A DNA stretch of 33,517 bases from Acidobacteriota bacterium (GCA_019236695.1 JAFAIN010000124.1:1-33517), one strand, 5' to 3'. Counted from the stretch's first letter, positions 7,905 through 15,385 are shown. Program-made: numbers and translations. Notes: generated from the letters alone by a model not told the origin.

Positions 7905-7934
7905 GCCAGTGGCGTTCCGGCTTAGAGCTTTTTG
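7892..7934. terminator. Bidirectional rho-independent terminator
   Basis: Arms of at least 14 bp (AAAAGCTCTAAGCC and GGCTTAGAGCTTTT) enclose a loop of about 11 nt, flanked by A-runs on the left and T-runs on the right. It can therefore stop both the acetyltransferase (plus) and the CsbD gene (minus). The left arm contains the acetyltransferase TAA stop. Confidence 0.93.
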
Positions 7935-7953
7935 TATATCGCCTGCGGCTCCC

Positions 7954-8196
7954 TCACGCAGCGTTCCGCTTGCGCTCCTTACGATCGTCCCCGCCCTCCT
8001 TGTCGTGGCCCTGCAGGTCACGCTTCAGGTCCTTCCCGGCTTCACGAAGATTGCCGAGCATCTGCTGCCCTTTGCCTTCGAGCTGCTTGCCTGCTCCTTT
8101 CGCCTGGTCTTCCGGATTATCGGTCCACTCGCCGGCCTGCCGCTGCACGCGGCCCATCAGATCTTTGCCCTTGCCTTTCAACTGGTCCTTATTCAT
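7954..8196 (-). CDS. CsbD family stress-response protein
   Basis: An 80-aa very hydrophilic protein: MNKDQLKGKGKDLMGRVQRQAGEWTD and then K-G-x-G-K-Q-L-E-G-K-G-Q-Q repeats, the CsbD/YjbJ signature. CsbD-like proteins are induced by general stress in Bacillus and E. coli; their molecular function is unknown. The Arg/Lys/Asp-rich tail (DKEGGDDRKERKRNAA) is longer than the minimal domain. The ATG at 8196 is chosen over the longer frame because GGAGGGG lies 4-5 nt upstream and the family begins M-N-K/W-D. It is the downstream partner of the Lmo0937-type membrane peptide, 58 nt away on the same strand. Confidence 0.9.
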   Translation of the reverse strand: MNKDQLKGKGKDLMGRVQRQAGEWTDNPEDQAKGAGKQLEGKGQQMLGNLREAGKDLKRDLQGHDKEGGDDRKERKRNAA

Positions 8197-8254
8197 CTTT
8201 CCCCTCCATAATGGTTTTTCCGAATCGCTAATCGTTGTTATGGTGCACCGCAGG

Positions 8255-8407
8255 TCAGACCGTTCGCGTGCGCCCTCCAATGAGTTGAAAAATCAGCGCG
8301 ATCACAGCCAGCACCAGCAGGATGTGGATAAAGCCCCCTAGCGTGTAGCTGCTGACTACACCAAGCAGCCATAACACCAAAAGGACAATAAAGAGGGTCC
8401 ACAGCAT
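8255..8407 (-). CDS. Lmo0937 family small membrane protein
   Basis: A 50-aa peptide beginning MLWTLFIVLLVLWLLGVVSS and continuing YTLGGFIHILLVLAVIALIF, i.e. two transmembrane helices with a short Gly-containing turn, and ending in a basic tail (GGRTRTV). This is the Lmo0937/DUF5670 pattern, widespread and of unknown function. The ATG at 8407 is preceded by GGGAGG at good spacing; the longer frame to 8449 would add a non-conserved charged segment and is not preferred. These peptides are often found near CsbD and other stress genes, as here. Confidence 0.88.
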   Translation of the reverse strand: MLWTLFIVLLVLWLLGVVSSYTLGGFIHILLVLAVIALIFQLIGGRTRTV

Positions 8408-8562
8408 CGCGGCCTCCCATAGCTCTTTTTCAGCTTGATTGCTTACCAACTTGGGTGCGGCCAGCGCGCGGGGAGGTTGCTAAGAATCGAAAGCTCCCGC
8501 TGCTGAATAGCTTGGGAGGATTCCGTTCACCGCACAGACATGTAGACCCGGCGGAAATTCAA

Positions 8563-8596
8563 AGCTGAGAATTGAGGACTGAGGCCGAGAGCTGGG
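8563..8596. repeat. Degenerate GCTGAGAA-type tandem repeat
   Basis: AGCTGAGAATTGAGGACTGA and the following bases form repeated 7-9 bp units of the GCTGAGAA/ACTGAGGC type. Relatives occur at 12548-12580 (opposite orientation) and 12737-12767. Confidence 0.6.
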
Positions 8597-8845
8597 TCTT
8601 CCCTGGCTCCGTCACCTAGGCACAAAAACCCGACATAAAAAACCAACGTTACGTTATCTACGAGCGTCAAACTGCCGCAATTCGCTTGTGCTTGCACAGC
8701 CCTTGCGAGGTAAAATCCTGCGGTTTTATTAACGTGCGGAGAAATTCATGCGGCCCAAAGAAGTGCGGATTCCGACCCGCTCGCATCCCTGTTCACAAGC
8801 TGCATCTTAATGGTTTCACAGGCATCTAACAGTCATTACCGAAGA

Positions 8846-8866
8846 ATTGAGTATCTAGCGCTCAGG
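8846..8866. promoter_or_regulatory. HspR (HAIR)-like operator, copy 1, upstream of lon
   Basis: ATTGAGT-N7-GCTCAGG matches the published HAIR consensus CTTGAGT-N7-ACTCAAG at 11 of 14 positions with the correct 7-bp spacer. It lies 31 nt before the lon start codon. Confidence 0.55.
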
Positions 8867-8870
8867 TTCA

Positions 8871-8891
8871 ATTGAGTGTGATACGCTCAGG
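8871..8891. promoter_or_regulatory. HspR (HAIR)-like operator, copy 2, overlapping the lon ribosome binding site
   Basis: ATTGAGT-N7-GCTCAGG again matches HAIR at 11 of 14 positions. It repeats copy 1 at a 25-bp centre-to-centre distance and ends within the AGGAG Shine-Dalgarno (8889-8893) of lon. Confidence 0.55.
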
Positions 8892-8897
8892 AGCGAG

Positions 8898-11327
8898 ATG
8901 GCAGAGCAAACTTCAGCAGTCCAGAGTTCCGCAGAGGCGCAGGGCAAGACTCTGCCCGTGCTGCCGGTGCGTGATACGGTGCTGTTCCCGCATGCAGTGC
9001 TTCCGCTGACGGTAGGTCGCGAGAGTTCGGTACAGCTCATCAACTCCCTCGGGGAGGATAAGACCATTATCGTGGTGGCGCAGCGCGAAGCGCGCGTTGA
9101 TACGCCGCAACCCACCGATCTGTTCACTGTCGGCACGCTGGCCACCGTTCATAAAGTGGTCAAGATGCCGAACCAGAGCCTGTTCGTTTTTGCCGAAGGT
9201 ATCGAGCGCGTGAGCATGCGTGAGTACACGCAGCTTCAGCCCTTCATGCGCGCCACCGTCGAGAGCATTCCCGAACCGCTGAGCGCCGCCACACCGGAAG
9301 TAGAAGCGCTGCAGCGGAACGTGTTGACGCTTTTCCAGCAGATTGTTTCGGGTTCGCCGACGCTCAGCGACGAACTGGCAACGGTGGCCTCGAATATCGA
9401 AGACGCGGGCCGGCTGGTGGATTTCGTGGCCAGTTCCCTGCCCTCGCTTTCCACGCGCGACAAGCAGGAGATCCTCGAAACCTCAGACATCAAGGTGCGC
9501 CTGGAGCGCATTCATCAGCACCTGGCGAAAGAAGTCGAGGTGCAGCAGCTTCGTAACAAGATCCAGAGCGAAGTGCAGGATCGGGTGCAGCAGACGCAGC
9601 GCGAATACTATTTGCGCGAGCAGATGAAGGCGATTCAGAAGGAACTGGGCGAAGCCGATGAAGGCCAGAAAGACGTCGAGGAACTGCGGCAAAAAATCGA
9701 AGGCGCCGGCATGCCGGAAGAGGTTAAGAAAGAAGCGCTGAAGGAGTTGAACCGGCTGCAGCGCATGTCACCCATGGCGGCCGACTATTCGGTTACGCGC
9801 AACTACATTGAGTGGCTGGCGGTGCTGCCCTGGGCAAAATCGAGCGGCGGGGAAGTGGACATTCCCAAAGCCAAGGAGATTCTCGACGCCGATCACTATG
9901 ACCTGGAAAAAGTAAAGGATCGCATTCTCGACTACCTCAGCGTTCGCCGCCTCAAGCCTGACATGAAAGGCCCCATCCTGTGCTTTGTCGGCCCGCCGGG
10001 CGTGGGCAAGACGTCGCTGGGAAAGAGCATTGCGCGGGCGCTGGGCCGGAAATTCGTGCGCCTGTCGCTGGGCGGCGTGCACGACGAAGCTGAAATCCGC
10101 GGCCACCGGCGCACCTACATTGGCGCTCTTCCCGGCCAGATTATCCAGGGTATCCGCCGGGCTGAAACCAACGATCCGGTTTTCATGCTCGATGAAATCG
10201 ATAAAGTAGGGCGCGACTTCCGCGGCGACCCGGCTGCGGCCCTGCTGGAAGCGCTCGATCCCGAGCAGAATTCGACCTTCCGCGACAATTACCTGGATGT
10301 GGCTTTCGATCTTTCGAAGGTGCTGTTCATCACCACCGCCAACATGCTCGATCCCGTGCCCGAGCCGCTGCGCGATCGCATGGAGATCATTGATCTGCAG
10401 GGTTATACGGAGGATGAAAAGGTGCACATTGCGTTCCGCTACCTCATTCCTCGGCAGACTCAGGAAAACGGCGTGAGCCCCGACCAGATCGAGTTGCCGG
10501 AAGAGAGCGTCCGCTACGTCATCCGGCATTACACGCGGGAGGCGGGCGTGCGCAACCTGGAGCGCAACATCGGCACCATTTGCCGCAAGCAGGCTCGCCG
10601 CATCGCCGAAGGCAAGACCGATAAGCTGGTGGTCACGCGCGAGGTGGTGCAGGAATTCCTGGGTGGCATCAAGATCCGGGTGGATACGGAAATTGCCGAG
10701 CGCACCCAGCGCCCGGGAGTGGCCGTAGGGCTGGCGTGGACGCCGGCGGGCGGCGATATCCTGTTCATTGAAGCCAACCGCATGAAGGGCAAGGGTGGAT
10801 TCAAGGTAACCGGCCAGGTGAAAGAAGTGATGCACGAATCCATGGAGGCCGCTCTGACCTGGGTACGCTCGAATGCCGCGCGATTCGGCATCTCCGACGA
10901 GGTTTTCCAGCAGAGCGACATCCACGTCCACGTTCCCGCGGGCGCCATCCCCAAAGACGGCCCTTCAGCCGGAATCACCATTGCCACCGCGCTGATCTCG
11001 CTGCTCACCGACCGGCCGGTGAAGCCGCTGCTGGCCATGACTGGCGAGATTACGCTGAGCGGGCACGTGCTTCCCATCGGCGGCGTGAAAGAAAAATTCC
11101 TCGCCGCCAAACGGGCCAACGTGAAAGACGTAATTCTGCCGGCCGACAACAAGATGAATGTGGATGAGGATCTCACGCCCGAGCAGCTCGAGGGCATCAG
11201 CATCCATTACGTTCGCCACGTGGATGAAGTCATCGCTCAGGCTCTGCCGTCTGACACACAGGAAGAGCGGCAGGACGAAGCAGTGCGCGAACAGGTCATC
11301 GCCGCCGATCCCGTAGCCGCCGCCTGA
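8898..11327 (+). CDS. lon: ATP-dependent Lon protease
   Basis: An 809-aa cytosolic AAA+ serine protease that removes damaged and regulatory proteins. The N-terminal substrate-binding (LAN) domain starts at [20 protein letters not shown] coiled-coil helix region ([19 protein letters not shown]) follows, then the AAA+ module with Walker A GPPGVGKT (near residue 365), Walker [12 protein letters not shown] and the DPEQN-x-x-F-x-DNYL segment. The C-terminal protease domain has the catalytic Ser in PKDGPSAG (about 690) and Lys in [13 protein letters not shown] (about 733). Length is standard. The ATG at 8898 has an AGGAG at short spacing. Two HAIR-like sites directly upstream suggest repression by an HspR homologue. 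A repeat of the CTCCGTGCCTC type follows the stop. Confidence 0.98.
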   Translation: MAEQTSAVQSSAEAQGKTLPVLPVRDTVLFPHAVLPLTVGRESSVQLINSLGEDKTIIVVAQREARVDTPQPTDLFTVGTLATVHKVVKMPNQSLFVFAEGIERVSMREYTQLQPFMRATVESIPEPLSAATPEVEALQRNVLTLFQQIVSGSPTLSDELATVASNIEDAGRLVDFVASSLPSLSTRDKQEILETSDIKVRLERIHQHLAKEVEVQQLRNKIQSEVQDRVQQTQREYYLREQMKAIQKELGEADEGQKDVEELRQKIEGAGMPEEVKKEALKELNRLQRMSPMAADYSVTRNYIEWLAVLPWAKSSGGEVDIPKAKEILDADHYDLEKVKDRILDYLSVRRLKPDMKGPILCFVGPPGVGKTSLGKSIARALGRKFVRLSLGGVHDEAEIRGHRRTYIGALPGQIIQGIRRAETNDPVFMLDEIDKVGRDFRGDPAAALLEALDPEQNSTFRDNYLDVAFDLSKVLFITTANMLDPVPEPLRDRMEIIDLQGYTEDEKVHIAFRYLIPRQTQENGVSPDQIELPEESVRYVIRHYTREAGVRNLERNIGTICRKQARRIAEGKTDKLVVTREVVQEFLGGIKIRVDTEIAERTQRPGVAVGLAWTPAGGDILFIEANRMKGKGGFKVTGQVKEVMHESMEAALTWVRSNAARFGISDEVFQQSDIHVHVPAGAIPKDGPSAGITIATALISLLTDRPVKPLLAMTGEITLSGHVLPIGGVKEKFLAAKRANVKDVILPADNKMNVDEDLTPEQLEGISIHYVRHVDEVIAQALPSDTQEERQDEAVREQVIAADPVAAA

Positions 11328-11354
11328 GTCGAGAATCTGCTTGAATGGGCCTTT

Positions 11355-11384
11355 CTCCGTGCCTCTGCGCCTCCGCTGTGAGCC
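11355..11384. repeat. Intergenic CTCCGTGCCTC-type repeat, copy A
   Basis: CTCCGTGCCTCTGCGCCTCC followed by GCTGTGAG lies 28 nt beyond the lon stop. It matches copies at 15389-15418 and 20826-20856 almost base for base. Translated in the opposite strand it gives the spurious peptide type HRGDAEAR / TRRRG often seen in repeat-derived ORFs. Confidence 0.8.
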
Positions 11385-11441
11385 AGGGTTCACGGTTACT
11401 CCGCGATTACTTCGCATTACCACAAAAGTACTACTGAGTGC

Positions 11442-11470
11442 TTGGTCCTGCAGCGCGCCCGCGCTACAGT
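11442..11470 (+). promoter_or_regulatory. Candidate promoter for a leaderless zinc-ribbon mRNA
   Basis: TTGGTC (11442-11447) and TACAGT (11465-11470) are separated by 17 bp. The ATG follows the -10 after exactly 6 nt, so transcription would begin at or next to the start codon. Confidence 0.5.
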
Positions 11471-11476
11471 GCAGTC

Positions 11477-11740
11477 ATGAACTCGCGGGCAGGAAAGGCT
11501 CTGGCGGAAACTCAAGTCATCCCTTTGAGGGAAGCAGTGCTCTGTGTGGACTGCGAGATGGTGAGCAACAGTACCCAGGGCCACTGCCTCGCCTGCGGGA
11601 GTCATGCATTAATGAATATTGCGGCCGCGCTGGGCGGCCGCTTGCGCGATGCGTCGCAACCCGACGCCGAGTCCATGGGACAGAGGCAGGGTGCCCGCAT
11701 TTTTACGATCAGGAGGTGCGAGCAGATCCTTCGCGATTGA
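11477..11740 (+). CDS. Small conserved-looking zinc-ribbon protein, function unknown
   Basis: An 87-aa protein with four cysteines in two C-x2-C knuckles: Cys23/Cys26 (VLCVDCEMV) and Cys37/Cys40 (GHCLACGSHAL), spaced by 10 residues. This is a compact zinc ribbon. The flanks contain few recognisable features; the C-terminal half is Arg/Gln-rich. The ATG at 11477 is preferred to an upstream in-frame CTG/TTG-type extension because a promoter-like -10 ends 6 nt before it and the extension is unlike a protein. No Shine-Dalgarno is present. The gene stands alone between lon and the terminator at 11815-11904. I cannot name a family; nucleic-acid or protein binding is only inferred from the ribbon. 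Confidence 0.75.
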   Translation: MNSRAGKALAETQVIPLREAVLCVDCEMVSNSTQGHCLACGSHALMNIAAALGGRLRDASQPDAESMGQRQGARIFTIRRCEQILRD

Positions 11741-11814
11741 ATTCAATTCTCATGCTCACAATTTGCAACTGCCGCAGGCTCAGCACGACCGAACCTGGCG
11801 CTGAATCTGGCGGC

Positions 11815-11904
11815 AAAGGCTGGCCCGCAGTCGGAACTTTGGGGATGGACACCCGTTTTCGATTCCTGTGCTCCCGGCAGAGCACCGCGGCCAGCCTTTT
11901 TTTT
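11815..11904. terminator. Rho-independent terminator with a long structured loop (possible small RNA)
   Basis: AAAGGCTGGCC (11815-11825) pairs with GGCCAGCC (11889-11896) plus the following T-tract of eight Ts. The 63-nt loop has its own hairpin (GTGCTC...GAGCAC near 11868-11885). It sits between the convergent zinc-ribbon and PfpI genes. The large, structured loop is longer than a usual terminator, so a small RNA ending here is possible. Confidence 0.7.
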
Positions 11905-11915
11905 CACTCCTGCCC

Positions 11916-12479
11916 CTAAGCGGCTTTGCGCCCGCGGCTTTCGCCGAACAACGCAATCATTTCCCGGTTGAATGCCGGAATGTCGTCCGGCTTGCGGCTG
12001 CTCACCCAATTCCCATCACGCACTACTTCCCGATCCACCCAGTGCGCCCCGGCGTTCTTCAGGTCATCCTGGATGGTGTGATAGCTGGTCATGGTCCGGC
12101 CCCGCGTCAATCCTGCAGAAACAAGCAGCCACGGCCCATGGCAGATGACGGCAATGGGCTTGCGTGAGCGATCAATGGCGCGCGCGAACTCCTGCGCTTT
12201 TTCCTCCATGCGCAGCGCATCGGCATTCATCGCCCCTCCGGGCAGCAGCAGAGCGTCAAAATCCTCCGGGCTGGCATCTTCGAGCGCCACATCCACCTCG
12301 AACTCGTCCGCTTTCCTGTCATGCTTTACGCCCTGGACTTTGCCCGTATGCGGCGCAATCAGCACGGTTACGGCGCCGGCATCGTCCAGCGCCTTGCGTG
12401 GTTCCGTCATCTCCGCCTGCTCGAAGAGGTCCGTGCAGAGGATCGCAACCCGCATGCCCTCAAGATCGTTTTTCGCCAT
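11916..12479 (-). CDS. DJ-1/PfpI family protein (class I glutamine amidotransferase-like)
   Basis: A 187-aa protein. MRVAILCTDLFEQAEMTEPRKAL is the family N-terminus, FDALLLPGGAMNADALR the glycine loop, and IAVICHGPWLLVSAGLTRGRTMTSY the nucleophile elbow with Cys113-His114. The acid Glu in the EQAE segment completes the likely active site. PfpI/YhbO-type proteins have been described as proteases, deglycases or stress chaperones; the exact reaction here is not determinable. The ATG at 12479 is preceded by AGGAG at 7-nt spacing. It is a single-gene unit between a terminator and a repeat-rich gap; a stress role fits the neighbourhood of lon and the M16 peptidase. Confidence 0.93.
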   Translation of the reverse strand: MAKNDLEGMRVAILCTDLFEQAEMTEPRKALDDAGAVTVLIAPHTGKVQGVKHDRKADEFEVDVALEDASPEDFDALLLPGGAMNADALRMEEKAQEFARAIDRSRKPIAVICHGPWLLVSAGLTRGRTMTSYHTIQDDLKNAGAHWVDREVVRDGNWVSSRKPDDIPAFNREMIALFGESRGRKAA

Positions 12480-12547
12480 TGCATTCTCCTGAAATCAGAT
12501 TCGGGTGTTCGGATGATGCCACACGTTCGACGGATGGCTCGCCTTCG

Positions 12548-12580
12548 GAGCTCTCAGCCCTCGGCTCTCAGCTTTCAGCC
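12548..12580. repeat. CTCTCAGC-type degenerate tandem repeat
   Basis: GAGCTCTCAGCCCTCGGCTC followed by TCAGCTTTCAGCC is made of 7-8 bp units. It is the reverse-complement type of the arrays at 8563 and 12737. Confidence 0.65.
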
Positions 12581-12618
12581 GCCGGATGAATGAAACGCCC
12601 GTTCCATCCCCGACGCAG

Positions 12619-12687
12619 CATGGCTGTATAGCTGAATGGCTCGTCGAGCACGGAGCCCCCGATCCAGCCATGCAGCTATTCAGCTAC
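12619..12687. repeat. Inverted repeat of AGCTGAAT/GGCTGTAT units
   Basis: The left arm (12619-12643, ATGGCTGTATAGCTGAATGG) and right arm (12663-12687, CAGCCATGCAGCTATTCAGC) are imperfect inverse complements, roughly 80% over about 22 bp, around a 20-nt GC-rich centre. Each arm is itself a run of 8-bp units. Confidence 0.7.
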
Positions 12688-12698
12688 CTGGGGAGGGT

Positions 12699-12727
12699 GT
12701 CATCCCGAGCGCAGCGAGGGATCTGCA
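12699..12727. repeat. TGTCATCCCGAGCGCAGCG-type intergenic repeat
   Basis: TGTCATCCCGAGCGCAGCGA followed by GGGATCTGC matches a repeat type that I recognise as very common between genes of soil bacteria (GTCATCCTGAGCG...GGATCT). A relative interrupted by extra bases is at 26632-26666. Confidence 0.65.
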
Positions 12728-12736
12728 TTTCGTCCG

Positions 12737-12767
12737 GCTGAGAGCTTAGAGCTGACCGCTGAAAGCT
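12737..12767. repeat. GCTGAGAG-type tandem repeat next to the M16 stop
   Basis: GCTGAGAGCTTAGAGCTGAC followed by CGCTGAAAGCT consists of about four 7-9 bp units and ends within 5 nt of the M16 peptidase stop codon. Confidence 0.65.
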
Positions 12768-12770
12768 CGT

Positions 12771-14048
12771 TCAGCACGCCAGTTGCTCGCGCGAGATCTT
12801 CAACCCGCTCAGGTTGCCGAGCACCGTGACGGCGATCAACTCCGGGCGGAAGAACTCCTGCGCGAGCTGGTGCAGGTCTTCGACGGTGACTTCTTCGATG
12901 CGATCGATCAGTTCGTCGAGCGAGAAAAAGCGGTCGAAGTACATCTCCTGCCGCGCCAGGTTCGACATGCGGGCGGTGGAGGATTCCAGGCTCAGCATCA
13001 GGCTGCCCTTCAACTGATCCTTGGCGCGGCGCAACTCTTCTTCGGGAACCGGGGCACGCTTCAACTCCGCAAACTCCCGGACAATTGACTGCACCACCTT
13101 CTCGGCCGATTGCCGCGAAGTGCCGGCATAAATGGAGAGGCAGCCGGTATCGCGATAAGGGTTCAGGTCGCTGAAAATGGCATAAACCAGGCCCTGGCGC
13201 TCGCGAATATTTTGAAACAACCGCGAGCTCATCCCGCCACCCAAAAGCGTATTCAGGATATACGAGCTGTATCGCCGTTCGTGCCCGATGGGAAGCGCCG
13301 GCACACCCACGCAGATCTGCACCTGTTCCAGCGACTTCTTGTTGCGCATCACGATTCGCGAAGCAACTTTGGGCGGCACCTCGTGAAAGCCGTTCCTGGG
13401 GCCGGGAAGCTGCTGAAAACGCTCGCGCGTCACGTTCACGAACTCGGCATGGTTGAGGTTGCCGGCAGCGCAAACAATCAGGTCAGCCGCCTTGAACCTG
13501 CGGTTGTAAACATCCAGCAGCACATCGCGCTCGAACCGCCTCACCGTCTCTTTGGTGCCCAGGATCGGCTTCCCCAGCGGGTGATCCTTCCAGAAATTCT
13601 GGGCGAAGATCTCATGAACGAGGTAATCGGGATTGTCCTCGTCCATCTTGATTTCTTCCAGAATCACCCCGCGCTCGCGCGCAATGTCTTCGGGAGCAAA
13701 TACCGGGTTTAGAACCAGGTCGGCCAGCACATCCATTGCGATGGGGACATGCTCATCCAGCACCTTTACGTTGAAGCAGATGCATTCTTTGGCAGTGAAC
13801 GCATCCATGTTGCCGCCAATGCTGTCAATTTGGCGTGCAATGTCTTCCGCGGTCCGGCTGCTGGTTCCCTTGAACACCATGTGCTCGAGGAAATGCGAGA
13901 TGCCGTTCACTTCGGCATCCTCATGCCGCGACCCTGTCTTGATCCAGATCCCGATCGAAACCGAGCGGATGTGCTGCATTTCCTCGCTCAGGATCGTGAG
14001 CCCGTTAGGGAGCACTTCGCGTTGAATGTTGCGCGTTTCCTGCACCAT
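12771..14048 (-). CDS. M16 family zinc metallopeptidase
   Basis: A 425-aa member of the pitrilysin/mitochondrial-processing-peptidase family. The inverted zinc motif HFLEH is at residues 52-56 (two His ligands and the catalytic Glu) and the third ligand is in ILEEIKMDEDNPDY near residue 131. The C-terminal half contains the non-catalytic M16 domain with RLFQNIRERQGLVYAI (the conserved R/Y segment). Length matches single-unit bacterial M16B proteases such as B. subtilis YmxG. No signal peptide is present, so it is probably cytoplasmic. The ATG at 14048 begins MVQETRNIQREVLPNGLTIL; only a weak GAGAAG precedes it. It is divergent from rlmN across a 200-nt region with nested inverted repeats. Confidence 0.95.
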   Translation of the reverse strand: MVQETRNIQREVLPNGLTILSEEMQHIRSVSIGIWIKTGSRHEDAEVNGISHFLEHMVFKGTSSRTAEDIARQIDSIGGNMDAFTAKECICFNVKVLDEHVPIAMDVLADLVLNPVFAPEDIARERGVILEEIKMDEDNPDYLVHEIFAQNFWKDHPLGKPILGTKETVRRFERDVLLDVYNRRFKAADLIVCAAGNLNHAEFVNVTRERFQQLPGPRNGFHEVPPKVASRIVMRNKKSLEQVQICVGVPALPIGHERRYSSYILNTLLGGGMSSRLFQNIRERQGLVYAIFSDLNPYRDTGCLSIYAGTSRQSAEKVVQSIVREFAELKRAPVPEEELRRAKDQLKGSLMLSLESSTARMSNLARQEMYFDRFFSLDELIDRIEEVTVEDLHQLAQEFFRPELIAVTVLGNLSGLKISREQLAC

Positions 14049-14100
14049 GGGATTGTTCTTCTCGCGACTGCAACCGGCTCCCGCAGTGATTCTGCCCTAT

Positions 14101-14168
14101 CGCAATCCTGGCCTCGTTAAATCGCCAGGCCGGGCGCCTGCGTGAGCTTAAAGATTATCAGGATTGCG
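14101..14168. repeat. Nested inverted repeat between the M16 gene and rlmN
   Basis: CGCAATCCTG (14101-14110) is exactly complementary to CAGGATTGCG (14159-14168). Inside, CCTGGC (14107-14112) pairs with GCCAGG (14124-14129). The outer and inner stems compete, giving alternative structures in a divergent promoter region. Confidence 0.65.
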
Positions 14169-14223
14169 GGCCGGTTCGTGACTGGCTGCCCGATATGGCG
14201 GCCTGGCAGCCTTTGCCGACAGC

Positions 14224-14229
14224 TATAAT
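14224..14229 (+). promoter_or_regulatory. Candidate -10 element of rlmN
   Basis: A perfect TATAAT stands 19 nt before the chosen ATG, giving a leader of about 13 nt or less. No good -35 is seen at 16-18 bp. Confidence 0.45.
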
Positions 14230-14248
14230 CCGAACAGCTATTGGATGC

Positions 14249-15385
14249 ATGTCACAGCCTCTACAATTCAGCCTTTTAAGCCTTGATTTACAAGAACTTA
14301 CAGGTGTTGTGAAGAAACTGGGCGAACCCCTCTACCGCGCCCGCCAACTCCTTGAAGCGGTGTACTCCCAGCGTATTGACCGAATTGATGCCATTACGAC
14401 TCTCCCCAAGGCCTTTCGCGAGCGGCTCAGCATGGAGGGCTTCGAGCTCAGCCACCCTTCCCTGCAGCACAGGTTTACCTCGGCGGATGGCACCATTCGC
14501 TACCTGTTTGCATTTCCTGATGGCCAGACGGTCGAAACGGTGTGGATGCCGGAAGGCGATGGCGGTGAGGCCGGCGAGATGGTGGACGCGAACGGCGCCG
14601 GGAATGGGCGGCGCGAGTTCACACGGGCTACGATTTGTATCTCCAGCCAGGCGGGATGTGCCGTGAATTGCCGGTTTTGCATGACAGCTCTACTGGGTGT
14701 ACAGCGCAACCTCACCCCGGGGGAAATTGTTGGGCAGGTGCTGGCGGTGCTGAATGAACGCCGGGTAGCTATTGATTCCGAGCGCATCAACCTGGTCTTC
14801 ATGGGCCAGGGAGAACCGTTCCTGAATTACGACAATTTCATGAAGGCGGCGCGGCTGCTTGCCGGGCCGGCCCGCATTCCCGAGTCACGGATGACGGTAT
14901 CGACGGCTGGGATCGTGCCCCGCATTTATGACTTCGGCCGGGAACCGCTGCGGCCGCATCTCGCCATCTCGCTGAACGCTTCCAACGATGAGCAGCGTTC
15001 CGCCATCATGCCGCTCAATCGCAAATGGAACCTCCAAGCGCTGCTCGCAGCCGCCCGGGCATTTCCATTGCGTGAACGGGAGCGCCTTACGTTCGAGTAT
15101 GTGCTGCTTGCCGAAACCAACGATTCGCCCGAAGACGCCCGCGCGCTGGCCCGCCTAATCCGCGGCATCCGGGCAAAGGTGAACTTGATTGCGCTGAATC
15201 CCGGGCCGGAAATTCCCTTCGGCACGCCGGCAGACGAGCGCGTCCACCAATTTCAGCAGATTCTGATCCATGGCGGCGTCCCGACGTTCATCCGCCGCCC
15301 TCGCGGTCGCGACATCTTCGCCGCCTGCGGCCAACTGAAGCGCACCGTCGAAACCGATAGTTCCAGCCTCGTTTCGCTCCCCTGA
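14249..15385 (+). CDS. rlmN: Dual-specificity 23S rRNA/tRNA (adenine-C2) methyltransferase RlmN
   Basis: A 378-aa radical SAM enzyme that methylates C2 of A2503 in 23S rRNA and A37 in some tRNAs. The cluster motif C-x3-C-x2-C is visible as CAVNCRFC (Cys137, 141, 144), followed by GVQRNLTPGEIVGQVL, NLVFMGQGEPFLNYDN and VSTAGIVPRI; the C-terminal methyl-accepting Cys is in FAACGQL (about 360). Compared with typical RlmN a Gly-rich segment of about 20 residues (GDGGEAGEMVDANGAG) is inserted before the SAM domain. The ATG at 14249 (MSQPLQFSLLSLDL) is preferred to the longer frame at 14195 because a TATAAT lies between them. A CTCCGTGCC repeat starts 4 nt after the stop. Confidence 0.95.
   Translation: MSQPLQFSLLSLDLQELTGVVKKLGEPLYRARQLLEAVYSQRIDRIDAITTLPKAFRERLSMEGFELSHPSLQHRFTSADGTIRYLFAFPDGQTVETVWMPEGDGGEAGEMVDANGAGNGRREFTRATICISSQAGCAVNCRFCMTALLGVQRNLTPGEIVGQVLAVLNERRVAIDSERINLVFMGQGEPFLNYDNFMKAARLLAGPARIPESRMTVSTAGIVPRIYDFGREPLRPHLAISLNASNDEQRSAIMPLNRKWNLQALLAAARAFPLRERERLTFEYVLLAETNDSPEDARALARLIRGIRAKVNLIALNPGPEIPFGTPADERVHQFQQILIHGGVPTFIRRPRGRDIFAACGQLKRTVETDSSSLVSLP

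Larger units (their letters stand above)
8408..8897. other. Intergenic region upstream of lon
   Basis: About 490 nt between divergent genes. It contains a degenerate tandem repeat (8563-8596), a weak promoter-like TTGTGC/TAAAAT pair (8686-8716, 19-bp spacer), and two HAIR-like operators immediately before lon. No coding region was recognised. Confidence 0.65.
12480..12770. other. Repeat-rich intergenic region
   Basis: About 290 nt between the PfpI start and the M16 stop with no gene. It is built almost entirely of short repeats: a CTCTCAGC array (12548-12580), a large inverted repeat (12619-12687), a TGTCATCCCGAGCGCAGCG-type repeat (12699-12727) and a GCTGAGAG-type array (12737-12767). Confidence 0.75.

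Noticed and set aside
8846-8891. CIRCE (HrcA) element before lon
   Set aside because: The half-sites and spacer do not fit TTAGCACTC-N9-GAGTGCTAA; the HspR-type reading fits better.
9768-10931. 387-codon minus-strand open frame inside lon
   Set aside because: Pure antisense shadow of a highly conserved GC-rich gene; no domain recognised.
11850-11880. TTCGATTCC resembling a tRNA T-loop
   Set aside because: The flanking bases do not pair as a T-stem and no acceptor, D or anticodon arms fit; it lies in the terminator loop.
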